From an uncultured Bacteroidota bacterium (GTDB taxonomy: Bacteria > Bacteroidota > Bacteroidia > UKL13-3), in assembly GCA_903888395.1 (NCBI GenBank), contig CAISTO010000213.1, forward strand, positions 1 to 31,606: a DNA stretch of 31,606 bases. Direction: 5' to 3'. Numbering within the stretch: the stretch's first letter is position 1; every line of letters begins with the position of its first letter. The notes below the pieces were generated by a model. The model ran no database searches. It was not told where the DNA came from and worked only from the letters and a program-made list of their open reading frames with translations. The position numbers and the translations under genes were made by a program. Shown here piece by piece: positions 1-7,708 of the stretch.

Positions 1-1
1 A

Positions 2-898
2 TTAGAATCAATGAATTTCCCTGAACCAGTTATTGGTTTAGCGGTTGAACCTAAAACTCAAACTGATTCTGATAAATTAGGTATGTCATTGGCTAAATTA
101 GCTGAAGAAGATCCTACATTCCGTGTTAAAACAGATGAAGATTCTGGACAAACAATTATTTCTGGAATGGGAGAATTGCATTTAGAAATTATTGTTGATA
201 GATTAAGACGTGAATTTAAAGTTGAAGTTAATCAAGGTGCACCACAAGTTTCATACAAAGAAACTATTACAGTACCGGTTACTCACAGAGAATCTTATAA
301 AAAACAATCAGGTGGTAGAGGTAAATTTGCAGATATTCAATTTGAGTTAATACCTGGAGATCCAGAAAAATCAGGTTTAGAATTTGTAAATGAAATAGTA
401 GGAGGATCAATTCCAAAAGAATTTATTCCTTCTGTAGAAAAAGGTTTTAAAGCAGCAATGAATAATGGTGTTTTAGCTGGATTTGCTGTAGAAAGTTTAA
501 AAGTAAGATTATTTGATGGATCATTCCATGCGGTGGATTCAGATTCAATGAGTTTTGAACTTTGTGCTAAAATTGCTTTCAAGGAAGCATCTAGAAAAGC
601 AAAACCTGTATTACTTGAACCAATAATGAAATTAGAAGTTTTGACCCCAGAAGAAAATATGGGTGATATAATTGGTGATTTAAATAGAAGACGTGGACAA
701 TTAGAAGGAATGGATAGTAGAGCAGGAGCACAAGTAGTAAGAGCAAAAGTGCCTTTAGCAGAAATGTTTGGGTATGTAACTCAACTTAGAACCTTATCTT
801 CTGGACGTGCATCATCTACAATGGAATTTAGTCACTTCGCTGAAGCTCCTAGAAATGTTCAAGAAGAAGTATTAGCAAAAGTTAACGGAAAAGCATAA
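2..898 (+). CDS. fusA: Elongation factor G, C-terminal part (partial, 5' end outside window)
   Basis: EF-G is the ribosomal translocase GTPase; it moves tRNA and mRNA after peptide transfer and helps recycle ribosomes. The frame is already open at base 2, before the first ATG at 11, so the gene enters from the left and its GTP-binding domains are not visible. What remains covers the end of domain II/domain III (SGMGELHLEI, residues 51-60 counted from the ATG at 11), domain IV (around GGRGKFADI) and domain V (LEPIMKLEVLTPEENMGDII). No break is seen. It sits 19 bp upstream of rpsJ, the usual Bacteroidota linkage of the str and S10 groups. There is no tuf gene between them. Identification is secure; only the missing N-terminus limits it. 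Confidence 0.98.
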   Translation, partial: LESMNFPEPVIGLAVEPKTQTDSDKLGMSLAKLAEEDPTFRVKTDEDSGQTIISGMGELHLEIIVDRLRREFKVEVNQGAPQVSYKETITVPVTHRESYKKQSGGRGKFADIQFELIPGDPEKSGLEFVNEIVGGSIPKEFIPSVEKGFKAAMNNGVLAGFAVESLKVRLFDGSFHAVDSDSMSFELCAKIAFKEASRKAKPVLLEPIMKLEVLTPEENMGDIIGDLNRRRGQLEGMDSRAGAQVVRAKVPLAEMFGYVTQLRTLSSGRASSTMEFSHFAEAPRNVQEEVLAKVNGKA

Positions 899-917
899 GC
901 TTAATAATATAATAATT

Positions 918-1223
918 GTGAGCCAAAAAATAAGAATTAAGTTAAAAAGTTTCGATTACAATCTAGTTGACAAGTCAGCAGAAAAAATCGTTAAAACTGT
1001 AAAAAGCACTGGTGCTATTGTAAGTGGTCCAATACCTCTTCCAACACAAAAGAAAATTTATACAGTATTACGTTCGCCTCACGTAAACAAAAAGGCTAGA
1101 GAACAGTTTCAATTATGTTCATACAAACGCATACTTGATATTTATAGTAGCACTGCTAAAACAGTAGATGCTCTTATGAAGCTTGAATTGCCAAGTGGTG
1201 TTGATGTTGAAATTAAAGTTTGA
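918..1223 (+). CDS. rpsJ: 30S ribosomal protein uS10
   Basis: A 101-residue protein of full family length, opening MSQKIRIKLKSFDYNLVDKS and containing the conserved GPIPLPTQKKIYTVLRSPHV stretch. uS10 lies in the 30S head and in many bacteria also joins the transcription antitermination complex with NusB. The start is GTG at 918, the only non-ATG start I assign in this cluster; no ATG upstream or just inside would give a conserved N-terminus. It follows fusA by 19 bp with no promoter-like element between, so it is probably co-transcribed with fusA. Confidence 0.97.
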   Translation: MSQKIRIKLKSFDYNLVDKSAEKIVKTVKSTGAIVSGPIPLPTQKKIYTVLRSPHVNKKAREQFQLCSYKRILDIYSSTAKTVDALMKLELPSGVDVEIKV

Positions 1224-1256
1224 TCAATTATTAAAAGAAATTTAGACAGATAGATT

Positions 1257-1874
1257 ATGTCAGGATTGATAGGAAGAAAAGTAGGTATGACTAGCGTTTT
1301 TAACCAAGATGGTAAGCAAATGGCTTGCACCGTGGTTGAAGTAGGACCAAATGTTGTTACACAGGTTAAAACTGTGGAAACTGATGGTTACAATGCTATT
1401 CAGTTAGCGTATGGTGATGCAAAAGAAAAAAACACACCCGCTGCACTAAAAGGAATATTTAAGAAAGCAAATACAACTGCTAAAAGAAAAATTGTTGAAT
1501 TTAAAGGATTTGAAGTTCCTTTAACTTTAGGTGATGTTTTGATGGCTGATTTATTTGAAGTTGGTGAGTATGTAGATGTTGTTGGAACTTCAAAAGGTAA
1601 AGGTTTTCAAGGTGTTGTTAAAAGACATGGATTTGCTGGTGTAGGAATGGCTACTCACGGTCAACATGATCGTCAAAGAGCTCCAGGTTCAATTGGTGCA
1701 TCTTCAGATCCTTCTAAAGTATTCAAAGGAATGAGAATGGCTGGTAGAATGGGTGGTGTTAGAGTGAAGAAAACAAATCTTCAAATTTTAAAAGTGTTGA
1801 AAGAGCAGAATCTTTTGGTAATTAAAGGATCAATTCCTGGTGCTAAAGGTTCATTTATATTATTGGAGAAATAA
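1257..1874 (+). CDS. rplC: 50S ribosomal protein uL3
   Basis: 205 residues, starting MSGLIGRKVGMTSVF as is typical of uL3. The extended loop that reaches towards the peptidyl transferase centre is at about residues 112-168, including MATHGQHDRQRAPGSIGASS. uL3 is an early 50S assembly protein. ATG at 1257 follows rpsJ by 33 bp; rplD begins 5 bp after the stop. Full length, no anomaly. Confidence 0.98.
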   Translation: MSGLIGRKVGMTSVFNQDGKQMACTVVEVGPNVVTQVKTVETDGYNAIQLAYGDAKEKNTPAALKGIFKKANTTAKRKIVEFKGFEVPLTLGDVLMADLFEVGEYVDVVGTSKGKGFQGVVKRHGFAGVGMATHGQHDRQRAPGSIGASSDPSKVFKGMRMAGRMGGVRVKKTNLQILKVLKEQNLLVIKGSIPGAKGSFILLEK

Positions 1875-1879
1875 GAAGG

Positions 1880-2515
1880 ATGGAATTAGCAATATTAAAT
1901 ACACAGGGCGCTGATACTGGTCGTAAAGTAGTTTTAAGCCAAGATATTTTTGGTATAGAACCTAACGATCATGCAATATATTTAGACATTAAACAATTTT
2001 TAGCTAACCAACGTCAAGGAACACATTCCGCTTTAGAAAAAAGTCAGATTAGTGGTTCAACTAAAAAACTTCATCGTCAAAAAGGTACAGGTGGTTCTCG
2101 TAAGGGAAGTATTAAATCTGGAACTAGAGTAGGTGGTGCACGTATTTTTGGACCAAGACCTAGAGATTATAGTTTTAAATTAAATAAAAAATTGAAACAA
2201 TTAGCTAGAATGTCAGCATTTGCTTACAAAGCTAAAGATAACAATATTACAGTTTTAGAGAATTTTACTTTTGATTCTGCTAACACTAAAAATTATATCA
2301 ATATTTTAAGTAACCTTAAATTTAGTAATGCTAAAACATTATTAATTATGGCTGATTACAACGATTTTATTTATAAATCAAGTCGTAATTTACCTAGAAC
2401 TAAGGTTGTTACTGTTTCTGATGTAAATACTTATGAAATTTTGGATGCTCAAAAAGTAATTTTAATAGAAAATTCTTTAGGAGTTATTGATAACCTTTTT
2501 AATAAAATTAAGTAA
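1880..2515 (+). CDS. rplD: 50S ribosomal protein uL4
   Basis: 211 residues. The long basic loop that lines the exit tunnel is visible at about residues 63-110 (KLHRQKGTGGSRKGSIKSG, then GARIFGPRPRDY). In E. coli, L4 represses its own S10 operon through an mRNA leader; here no such leader is evident because the S10 genes follow fusA directly. The stop overlaps the start of rplW by one base (TAATG), which implies coupled translation. Confidence 0.97.
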   Translation: MELAILNTQGADTGRKVVLSQDIFGIEPNDHAIYLDIKQFLANQRQGTHSALEKSQISGSTKKLHRQKGTGGSRKGSIKSGTRVGGARIFGPRPRDYSFKLNKKLKQLARMSAFAYKAKDNNITVLENFTFDSANTKNYINILSNLKFSNAKTLLIMADYNDFIYKSSRNLPRTKVVTVSDVNTYEILDAQKVILIENSLGVIDNLFNKIK

Positions 2516-2805
2516 TGGGTATTCTTAAAAAGCCACTTATCACTGAAAAATTTAATCGTTTAAGCGAAAAATTTAATCAGTTTGCTTTTATCGTTGAGAA
2601 AAAAGCATCTAAACCTGAAATTATTAGTGAAATTGAAAAAATATATAGTGTAAACGTAACCGGTATTAGTACTATGGTTTATGCTGGTAAAGTAAAATCA
2701 AGATCAACTAAACGCGGTCAGTTTACTGGCAAAAGAACAGCTTTTAAAAAGGCTATTGTTACACTTAAAGAAGATCAAAAAATTGACTTCTTCCAAAACG
2801 TTTAA
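2515..2805 (+). CDS. rplW: 50S ribosomal protein uL23
   Basis: 96 residues starting MGILKKPLITEKFNRLSEKF, the conserved uL23 opening (LKxPLITEK). uL23 sits at the tunnel exit and is the docking point for trigger factor and the signal recognition particle. The GKVKSRSTKRGQFTGKRTAF stretch is the basic rRNA-binding loop. Its ATG shares one base with the rplD stop codon. rplB begins 8 bp downstream. Confidence 0.97.
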   Translation: MGILKKPLITEKFNRLSEKFNQFAFIVEKKASKPEIISEIEKIYSVNVTGISTMVYAGKVKSRSTKRGQFTGKRTAFKKAIVTLKEDQKIDFFQNV

Positions 2806-2813
2806 TAAACAAA

Positions 2814-3635
2814 ATGGGAATTAGAAAATTTAACCCGATAACTCCAGGCACACGTTTTAAGTCTGCTAATACTTTTGAGGAATTAACAGCCTCAAAACCA
2901 GAAAAATCTTTAACGTTTCCGTTAACTAAATCTGGTGGTAGAAATAATACTGGAAAAATGACAATACGCTACGTAGGTGGTGGTCATAAAAGAAAATATA
3001 GACTGGTAGATTTTAAAAGATCAAAGGCTGGTGAGGCTAATGTATTAACAATAGAGTATGATCCAAATCGTTCTGCTCGTATTGCATTAATTCAATATGC
3101 TGATGGTGAAAAAAGTTATATTTTATCTCCAAAAAATTTACAAGTTGGACAAGTAGTTCAAAGTGGAGCAGGTTCACCTCCGGAAATTGGTAATACATTG
3201 CCTATTTCTGAAATACCTTTAGGTTCATTAATTCATAATATTGAATTATTACCAGGTAAAGGTGGTAAATTAGTTCGTTCTGCAGGTTCTTTTGCTCAAT
3301 TATTAAATAGAGATGGACGTTATGCTACTGTAAAATTAGCATCAAGTGAAACCCGTATGATTTTAGTGGCTTGTTCCGCTACAATTGGTCAAGTTTCAAA
3401 TCCAGATCATAATTTAGAAAGAAAAGGTAAAGCTGGTGCAAACAGATGGAGAGGTGTAAGACCACGTACTCGTCCGGTAGCAATGAATCCAGTAGATCAT
3501 CCAATGGGTGGTGGTGAAGGTAGAGCTTCTGGTGGACATCCTCGTTCTCGTAACGGTATTAAATCAAAAGGTTACAAAACACGTACACCTAAAAAATATT
3601 CAAATAGATTTATCATCGAAAAGCGTAAGAAGTAA
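2814..3635 (+). CDS. rplB: 50S ribosomal protein uL2
   Basis: 273 residues, the normal length. uL2 bridges the subunits and supports the peptidyl transferase region. The signature MNPVDHPMGGGEGRASGGHP spans residues 224-243, with the invariant histidine at 229, the same number as in E. coli. The N-terminal RNA-binding domain carries IRYVGGGHKRKYR at 51-63. Start and stop lie 8 bp after rplW and 6 bp before rpsS. Confidence 0.98.
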   Translation: MGIRKFNPITPGTRFKSANTFEELTASKPEKSLTFPLTKSGGRNNTGKMTIRYVGGGHKRKYRLVDFKRSKAGEANVLTIEYDPNRSARIALIQYADGEKSYILSPKNLQVGQVVQSGAGSPPEIGNTLPISEIPLGSLIHNIELLPGKGGKLVRSAGSFAQLLNRDGRYATVKLASSETRMILVACSATIGQVSNPDHNLERKGKAGANRWRGVRPRTRPVAMNPVDHPMGGGEGRASGGHPRSRNGIKSKGYKTRTPKKYSNRFIIEKRKK

Positions 3636-3641
3636 TAGAAT

Positions 3642-3908
3642 ATGGCTCGTTCACTAAAAAAAGGTCCTTTCATTGATTTCAAACTTGAAAAAAAGGTTGA
3701 TGTTATGAATGAGGCTAAGAAAAAATCTGTAATTAAAACTTGGAGTCGCAGATCAATGATATCTCCAGAATTTGTAGGACATACTTTTGCCGTTCATAAT
3801 GGCAATAAATTTATACCTGTTTATGTAACTGAAAATATGGTTGGACATAAATTAGGTGAATTTTCTCCTACACGTACATTTAAATCACATCCAGTTAAGA
3901 AAGATTAG
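3642..3908 (+). CDS. rpsS: 30S ribosomal protein uS19
   Basis: 88 residues, beginning MARSLKKGPFIDFKLEKKVD and containing IKTWSRRSMISPEFVGHTFA and GHKLGEFSPTRTFKSH, all standard uS19 blocks. uS19 sits in the 30S head with uS13 near the A site. The rplV start lies 2 bp after the stop, so the two are probably translated together. Confidence 0.98.
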   Translation: MARSLKKGPFIDFKLEKKVDVMNEAKKKSVIKTWSRRSMISPEFVGHTFAVHNGNKFIPVYVTENMVGHKLGEFSPTRTFKSHPVKKD

Positions 3909-3910
3909 TA

Positions 3911-4306
3911 ATGGAAGCAGTTGCAAAATTAAATAATTGTCCTACCTCTCCTCGTAAAATGAGATTAGTTGTGGATTTGATACGTGGTAAAAAAGTGGAA
4001 GAAGCTTTTAACACTTTACGTTTCAATAATAAAAAAGAAAGTGCACATCGCGTTGAAAAATTATTACGTAGTGCAATAGCAAATTGGGAGCAAAAGAATG
4101 AAGGTTCTCGTGCTGAAAGCAATGAGTTATTTGTTAAAACAATTTTTGTTGATTGTGGAACAATGATGAAACGTGTTTTACCAGCTCCTCAAGGACGTGC
4201 ACACAGAATTCGTAAACGTTCTAACCATGTTACTTTAATAGTTGACAGTATGGTTATAAATAATTCAGTAGAAACAACAAACGATAAAGAAAACTCTAAA
4301 ATATAA
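3911..4306 (+). CDS. rplV: 50S ribosomal protein uL22
   Basis: 131 residues; the core is uL22, with CPTSPRKMRLVVDLIRGKKV near the start and PAPQGRAHRIRKRSNHVTLI closing the beta-hairpin whose tip lines the exit tunnel and macrolide site. The last ~17 residues (from VINNSVETTND) go beyond the compact E. coli form (about 110 aa) and look disordered. The stop overlaps the rpsC ATG by one base. Confidence 0.97.
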   Translation: MEAVAKLNNCPTSPRKMRLVVDLIRGKKVEEAFNTLRFNNKKESAHRVEKLLRSAIANWEQKNEGSRAESNELFVKTIFVDCGTMMKRVLPAPQGRAHRIRKRSNHVTLIVDSMVINNSVETTNDKENSKI

Positions 4307-5082
4307 TGGGACAAAAGGTAAATCCGATAGCATTACGTTTAGGAATAATTAGAGGCTGGGAAAGCAATTGGTTTGGAGGTAAGAATTTTGCTGAAAAACT
4401 AATAGAAGACGAAAAAATTAGAAAATATTTACGTGCTCGTATAGTAAAAGCAGGTATGTCTAAAATTGTAATTGAGCGTACTATTAAACGTATAATCATT
4501 ACTATTCATACTTCTCGCCCTGGTATTATCATTGGTAAAGGTGGAACTGAAGTTGACAAAATCAAAGAAGAAATTAAAAAGTTAACTAAAAAAGACGTTG
4601 CTATTAATATCTTTGAAATTAAACGTCCTGAGTTAGATGCTGTTTTAGTAGGTGAGCAAATTGCTAGCCAAATTGAAGCTCGTGTATCTTACAAAAGAGC
4701 GCTTAAAGGTGCTATTCAAAACACCATGAAAATGGGTGCTGAAGGTATTAAAGTAATGATTAGTGGTCGTTTAGGTGGAGCTGAAATGGCACGTTCTGAA
4801 TCTTACAAAGAAGGAAGAACTCCATTACACACTTTACGCGCTGACATTGATTATACAATTGCCGAGGCATTAACTGTATATGGAAAAATTGGTATTAAAG
4901 TTTGGATCTGTAAAGGTGAAATTTATGGTAAAAGAGATTTATCTCCTAATCAAGGTGTAGCTGAAGTAAAAGGTCAAAACCAACGTCCAGATAGAAGAGG
5001 TGATAGAAGAGACGACAGAAGAGATAGTCGTGGTGGTGCTGGAAAAGCTGGTGATAGAAAACCAAGAAGAGAAAATAAATAA
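4306..5082 (+). CDS. rpsC: 30S ribosomal protein uS3 with long basic C-terminal tail
   Basis: 258 residues. The N-terminal KH domain has the GXXG loop as GKGG at 77-80 (RPGIIIGKGGTEVDKIKEE). The C-terminal domain ends with GEIYGKRDLSPNQG. uS3 forms part of the mRNA entry channel and helicase. From about residue 225 the protein continues as a low-complexity tail rich in Arg, Asp and Gly (RRGDRRDDRRDSRGGAGKAG), absent from the 233-residue E. coli protein. Bacteroidota uS3 proteins often carry such tails. Its start overlaps rplV by one base. Confidence 0.97.
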   Translation: MGQKVNPIALRLGIIRGWESNWFGGKNFAEKLIEDEKIRKYLRARIVKAGMSKIVIERTIKRIIITIHTSRPGIIIGKGGTEVDKIKEEIKKLTKKDVAINIFEIKRPELDAVLVGEQIASQIEARVSYKRALKGAIQNTMKMGAEGIKVMISGRLGGAEMARSESYKEGRTPLHTLRADIDYTIAEALTVYGKIGIKVWICKGEIYGKRDLSPNQGVAEVKGQNQRPDRRGDRRDDRRDSRGGAGKAGDRKPRRENK

Positions 5083-5117
5083 ATTAGTTTTATCAATATT
5101 AATAAATAACTGTAAAA

Positions 5118-5540
5118 ATGTTACAGCCTAAAAAAACAAAATTTAGAAAACAACAAAAAGGTAAAGTTAAAGGTAATGCCTCTAGAGGATATACTGTAGC
5201 CTTTGGATCATTTGGTTTAAAAGCACTTGATACTTGTTTTTTAACGTCTAAACAGATTGAAGCTGCTCGTGTTGCTTTAAATCGTTTCATGAAAAGAGAA
5301 GGTCAAGTTTGGATTAGAGTTTTCCCTGATAAACCAATGACTAGAAAGCCTGCAGAGGTTCGTATGGGAAAAGGTAAAGGAGCTCCTGAATTTTGGGTTG
5401 CTGTTTGTAAGCCAGGAACAATAATTTTTGAAGCTGAAGGTGTTTCGATGGAAACTGCAAAAGAAGCAATGCGTTTAGCATCTCAAAAATTACCAGTTGT
5501 TACCAAATTTATTGTTAAACCAGATTATAACGGAAACTAG
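5118..5540 (+). CDS. rplP: 50S ribosomal protein uL16
   Basis: 140 residues starting MLQPKKTKFRKQQKGKVKGN, with RVFPDKPMTRKPAEVRMGKG and GAPEFWVAVCKPGTIIFE further in: the uL16 signature. It organises the A-tRNA site on the 50S. A 35-bp AT-rich gap separates it from rpsC; no convincing promoter is seen there. rpmC starts 2 bp downstream. Confidence 0.98.
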   Translation: MLQPKKTKFRKQQKGKVKGNASRGYTVAFGSFGLKALDTCFLTSKQIEAARVALNRFMKREGQVWIRVFPDKPMTRKPAEVRMGKGKGAPEFWVAVCKPGTIIFEAEGVSMETAKEAMRLASQKLPVVTKFIVKPDYNGN

Positions 5541-5542
5541 TT

Positions 5543-5740
5543 ATGAATAATAAAGAAATTAAAGAATTATCGGAAAAAGAATTGAATATTGCTTTTAAAG
5601 ATGAAAAGTTAAATTTAACCAAAATGACTCTTCAAAATGCTGTATCTCCAATTGAAAATCCAAAATTAATAAACGAAAGCAAAAAAACTATTGCACGAAT
5701 TCTTACTGAAAAAAGAGCTCGTCAATTAGCAACTGCTTAA
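5543..5740 (+). CDS. rpmC: 50S ribosomal protein uL29
   Basis: 65 residues, all-helical uL29. It begins MNNKEIKELSEKELNIAFKD and ends with the conserved KKTIARILTEKRARQLATA. uL29 neighbours uL23 at the tunnel exit. Position between rplP and rpsQ is the universal order and supports the call despite the weak conservation of this small family. Confidence 0.95.
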   Translation: MNNKEIKELSEKELNIAFKDEKLNLTKMTLQNAVSPIENPKLINESKKTIARILTEKRARQLATA

Positions 5741-5755
5741 TATAACTGTAATAAA

Positions 5756-6025
5756 ATGGAAATAACAGCAGAAAACAGAAATTCACGTAAAGTTATAGTT
5801 GGGAAAGTAGTAAGCAACAAAATGCAAAAGACAATTGTTGTTTCTGTAGAACGTAAAGTTATGCACCCAAAATACGGTAAATTTATAAAAATGACTTCTA
5901 CTTTTAAAGCTCATGATGAGAATAACGAAAGTAGTATTAACGATATCGTAAAATTGATGGAAACTAGACCATTAAGTAAAGATAAGCGTTGGAGATTAGT
6001 AGAAATAGTAGAAAAAGCTAAATAA
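5756..6025 (+). CDS. rpsQ: 30S ribosomal protein uS17
   Basis: 89 residues. The OB-fold core VIVGKVVSNKMQKTIVVSVE and HPKYGKFIKMTSTFKAHDE is typical uS17, as is TRPLSKDKRWRLVEIVEKAK at the end. It is a primary 16S rRNA-binding protein of the 30S body. An ATG one base after the stop opens rplN. Confidence 0.97.
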   Translation: MEITAENRNSRKVIVGKVVSNKMQKTIVVSVERKVMHPKYGKFIKMTSTFKAHDENNESSINDIVKLMETRPLSKDKRWRLVEIVEKAK

Positions 6026-6026
6026 A

Positions 6027-6395
6027 ATGATACAACAAGAATCAAGACTAAAAGTAGCCGATAACAGTGGAGCTCGCGAGGTATTATGTATCCGAGTTCT
6101 TGGAGGTACTGGAAGAAGATATGCTTCTGTAGGCGATAAAATTGTCGTAACAGTAAAATCTGCTTTACCTTCTGGTGGAGTTAAAAAAAGTGCAGTTTCA
6201 AAAGCTGTTGTTGTTAGAACTAAAAAAGAAATTCGCAGAGCTGATGGTTCTTATATTCGTTTTGACGATAATGCTTGTGTGTTATTAAATGCTCAAGATG
6301 AACCTCGTGCTACTCGTATTTTTGGCCCAGTAGCCCGTGAATTAAGAGAAAAACAATTCATGAAAATCGTTTCATTAGCACCGGAGGTATTATAA
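6027..6395 (+). CDS. rplN: 50S ribosomal protein uL14
   Basis: 122 residues, the fixed family length: MIQQESRLKVADNSGAREVL at the start, IRFDDNACVLLNAQDEPRAT and RIFGPVARELREKQFMKIVS near the end. uL14 sits at the subunit interface beneath the factor-binding region. The last codons (ending CCGGAGGTATTATAA) also carry a GGAGG motif 10 bp before the rplX start, a rare Shine-Dalgarno-like match here. Confidence 0.98.
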   Translation: MIQQESRLKVADNSGAREVLCIRVLGGTGRRYASVGDKIVVTVKSALPSGGVKKSAVSKAVVVRTKKEIRRADGSYIRFDDNACVLLNAQDEPRATRIFGPVARELREKQFMKIVSLAPEVL

Positions 6396-6397
6396 TC

Positions 6398-6742
6398 ATG
6401 GAAAAGAAACAAAAAGTAAAAATTAAATTACGCATTAAGAAAGATGATCGCGTAAAGATAATTGCAGGTGATGATAAAGGCAAAACTGGTAAGGTATTAG
6501 AAATTATTACTGATACTAATAGAGCTATTGTAGAAGGTATTAACATTGTTAGCCGTCATACTAAGCCAAATGCTCAAAATCAACAAGGTGGTATTATTAA
6601 AAAAGAAGCACCTATACATATTAGCAATTTAGCTGTTTTAGACAAAAATGAAGTAGCTACCAAAGTTGGTCGTATGAAAAACGAAGAAGGCAAAACTGTT
6701 AGATTTTCAAAAAAATCGGAAAATAAAGATATAATTAATTAA
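6398..6742 (+). CDS. rplX: 50S ribosomal protein uL24
   Basis: 114 residues with a KOW motif (KKDDRVKIIAGDDKGKTGKV, about residues 14-33) and the following VEGINIVSRHTKPNAQNQQG segment, both characteristic of uL24, an initiator of 50S assembly. The start is supported by GGAGG at 6383-6387, 10 bp upstream. Four bases separate the stop from rplE. Confidence 0.96.
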   Translation: MEKKQKVKIKLRIKKDDRVKIIAGDDKGKTGKVLEIITDTNRAIVEGINIVSRHTKPNAQNQQGGIIKKEAPIHISNLAVLDKNEVATKVGRMKNEEGKTVRFSKKSENKDIIN

Positions 6743-6746
6743 GAAC

Positions 6747-7310
6747 ATGACTACAACATACGTTCCTAGATTAAAACTTGACTATGATGCAAAGATAAAA
6801 CCTGCAATGATAGAAAAGTTTGGCTATAAAAATGTAATGCAAGTACCCAAATTACTTAAAATTTGTTTAAACCAAGGTGTTGGTGCTGCAGTATCGGATA
6901 AGAAAATAATTGACCAAGCATTGCTTGAAATGACAACTATTAGTGGTCAAAAAGCTGTTGGTACTAAATCTAAGAAAGATATTTCTAACTTTAAATTACG
7001 TAAAAATGTTCCTATTGGAGCTCGTGTTACGTTAAGAGGAGAAAGAATGTATGAATTTTTAGATAGATTAATTGCTGTATCTTTACCTCGTGTTAGAGAT
7101 TTTGCAGGATTAAATGATAAAGGTTTTGATGGCCGTGGTAATTATACTATGGGTATTACAGAACAAATTATTTTCCCTGAAATAGTAATTGAAAAAGTGA
7201 GTAGAATAAATGGTATGGATATTACTTTCGTAACTACTGCTCCAACTGATGAAGAATGTCTTTCATTGTTGAAAGAATTTGGTTTACCCTTCAAAAATCA
7301 AAATAAATAA
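6747..7310 (+). CDS. rplE: 50S ribosomal protein uL5
   Basis: 187 residues. Diagnostic blocks are VPKLLKICLNQGVGAAVSDK, IGARVTLRGERMYEFLDRLI and PRVRDFAGLNDKGFDGRGNY. uL5 binds 5S rRNA and the P-site tRNA elbow and forms part of the 5S particle with uL18. Full length; 4 bp after rplX and 7 bp before rpsN. Confidence 0.98.
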   Translation: MTTTYVPRLKLDYDAKIKPAMIEKFGYKNVMQVPKLLKICLNQGVGAAVSDKKIIDQALLEMTTISGQKAVGTKSKKDISNFKLRKNVPIGARVTLRGERMYEFLDRLIAVSLPRVRDFAGLNDKGFDGRGNYTMGITEQIIFPEIVIEKVSRINGMDITFVTTAPTDEECLSLLKEFGLPFKNQNK

Positions 7311-7317
7311 TTAAGTT

Positions 7318-7587
7318 ATGGCTAAAGAATCAGTAAAAGCTCGTCAACGTAAAAGAGAAAAGTTAAATGCTCAATTCGCAGATAGACGCAAAGCTCTTAA
7401 AGAAGCAGGTGATTATGTAGGTTTACAAAAATTACCTCGTAACTCATCATCAGTTCGTTTACATAATAGATGTAAATTAACAGGTAGACCTAAAGGCTAT
7501 ATGAGTGATTTCGGTATTTGTCGTAATCAATTTCGTGAACTAGCATCAATGGGTAAAATACCAGGAGTTACTAAAGCTTCTTGGTAA
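7318..7587 (+). CDS. rpsN: 30S ribosomal protein uS14, zinc-free type
   Basis: 89 residues with the longer, zinc-independent architecture: there is no CxxC...CxxC pair, and only isolated cysteines in RLHNRCKLTGRPKGYMSDFG and GICRNQF. The end, ELASMGKIPGVTKASW, is the standard uS14 C-terminus. It is the last gene before the 121-bp regulatory gap in the spc group. Confidence 0.98.
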   Translation: MAKESVKARQRKREKLNAQFADRRKALKEAGDYVGLQKLPRNSSSVRLHNRCKLTGRPKGYMSDFGICRNQFRELASMGKIPGVTKASW

Positions 7588-7599
7588 TTTTAAAATAAA

Positions 7600-7630
7600 T
7601 TTGCTTAAGGTGTTTAAATAATTATATTTG
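7600..7630 (+). promoter_or_regulatory. Bacteroidota-type promoter in front of rpsH
   Basis: TTTG at 7600-7603, then 19 bp, then TATATTTG at 7623-7630, followed by CACCCC. This matches the Bacteroidota primary sigma consensus (TTTG - about 19 bp - TAnnTTTG) completely. Initiation is expected near 7635, giving a leader of about 70 nt before the rpsH ATG at 7709. It implies that the second half of the spc group can be transcribed independently of the S10 genes. Confidence 0.75.
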
Positions 7631-7658
7631 CACCCCTTATAAATTTTAACAACACTTA

Positions 7659-7690
7659 GTTAGTAAGAGTGCCTTTGGCTTACTGCTAAC
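7659..7690 (+). promoter_or_regulatory. Leader hairpin upstream of rpsH, possible ribosomal-protein control element
   Basis: GTTAGTAAG (7659-7667) can pair with CTTACTGCTAAC (7679-7690), leaving a 3-nt bulge on the 3' side. A second short CC/GG pairing with a TTT loop lies inside. No T-run follows, so this is not an intrinsic terminator. It lies within the transcript expected from the promoter at 7600-7630. In other bacteria a spc-group protein (S8, product of rpsH) represses by binding its own mRNA; a role for S8 here is inference from position only. Confidence 0.45.
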
Positions 7691-7708
7691 AAGTATAACA
7701 ATTAAATA

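Noticed and set aside
337..582. Antisense open frame inside fusA
   Set aside because: Mirrors the fusA codons in AT-rich DNA; no start context, no recognisable protein. Similar antisense frames across the ribosomal genes were dropped for the same reason.
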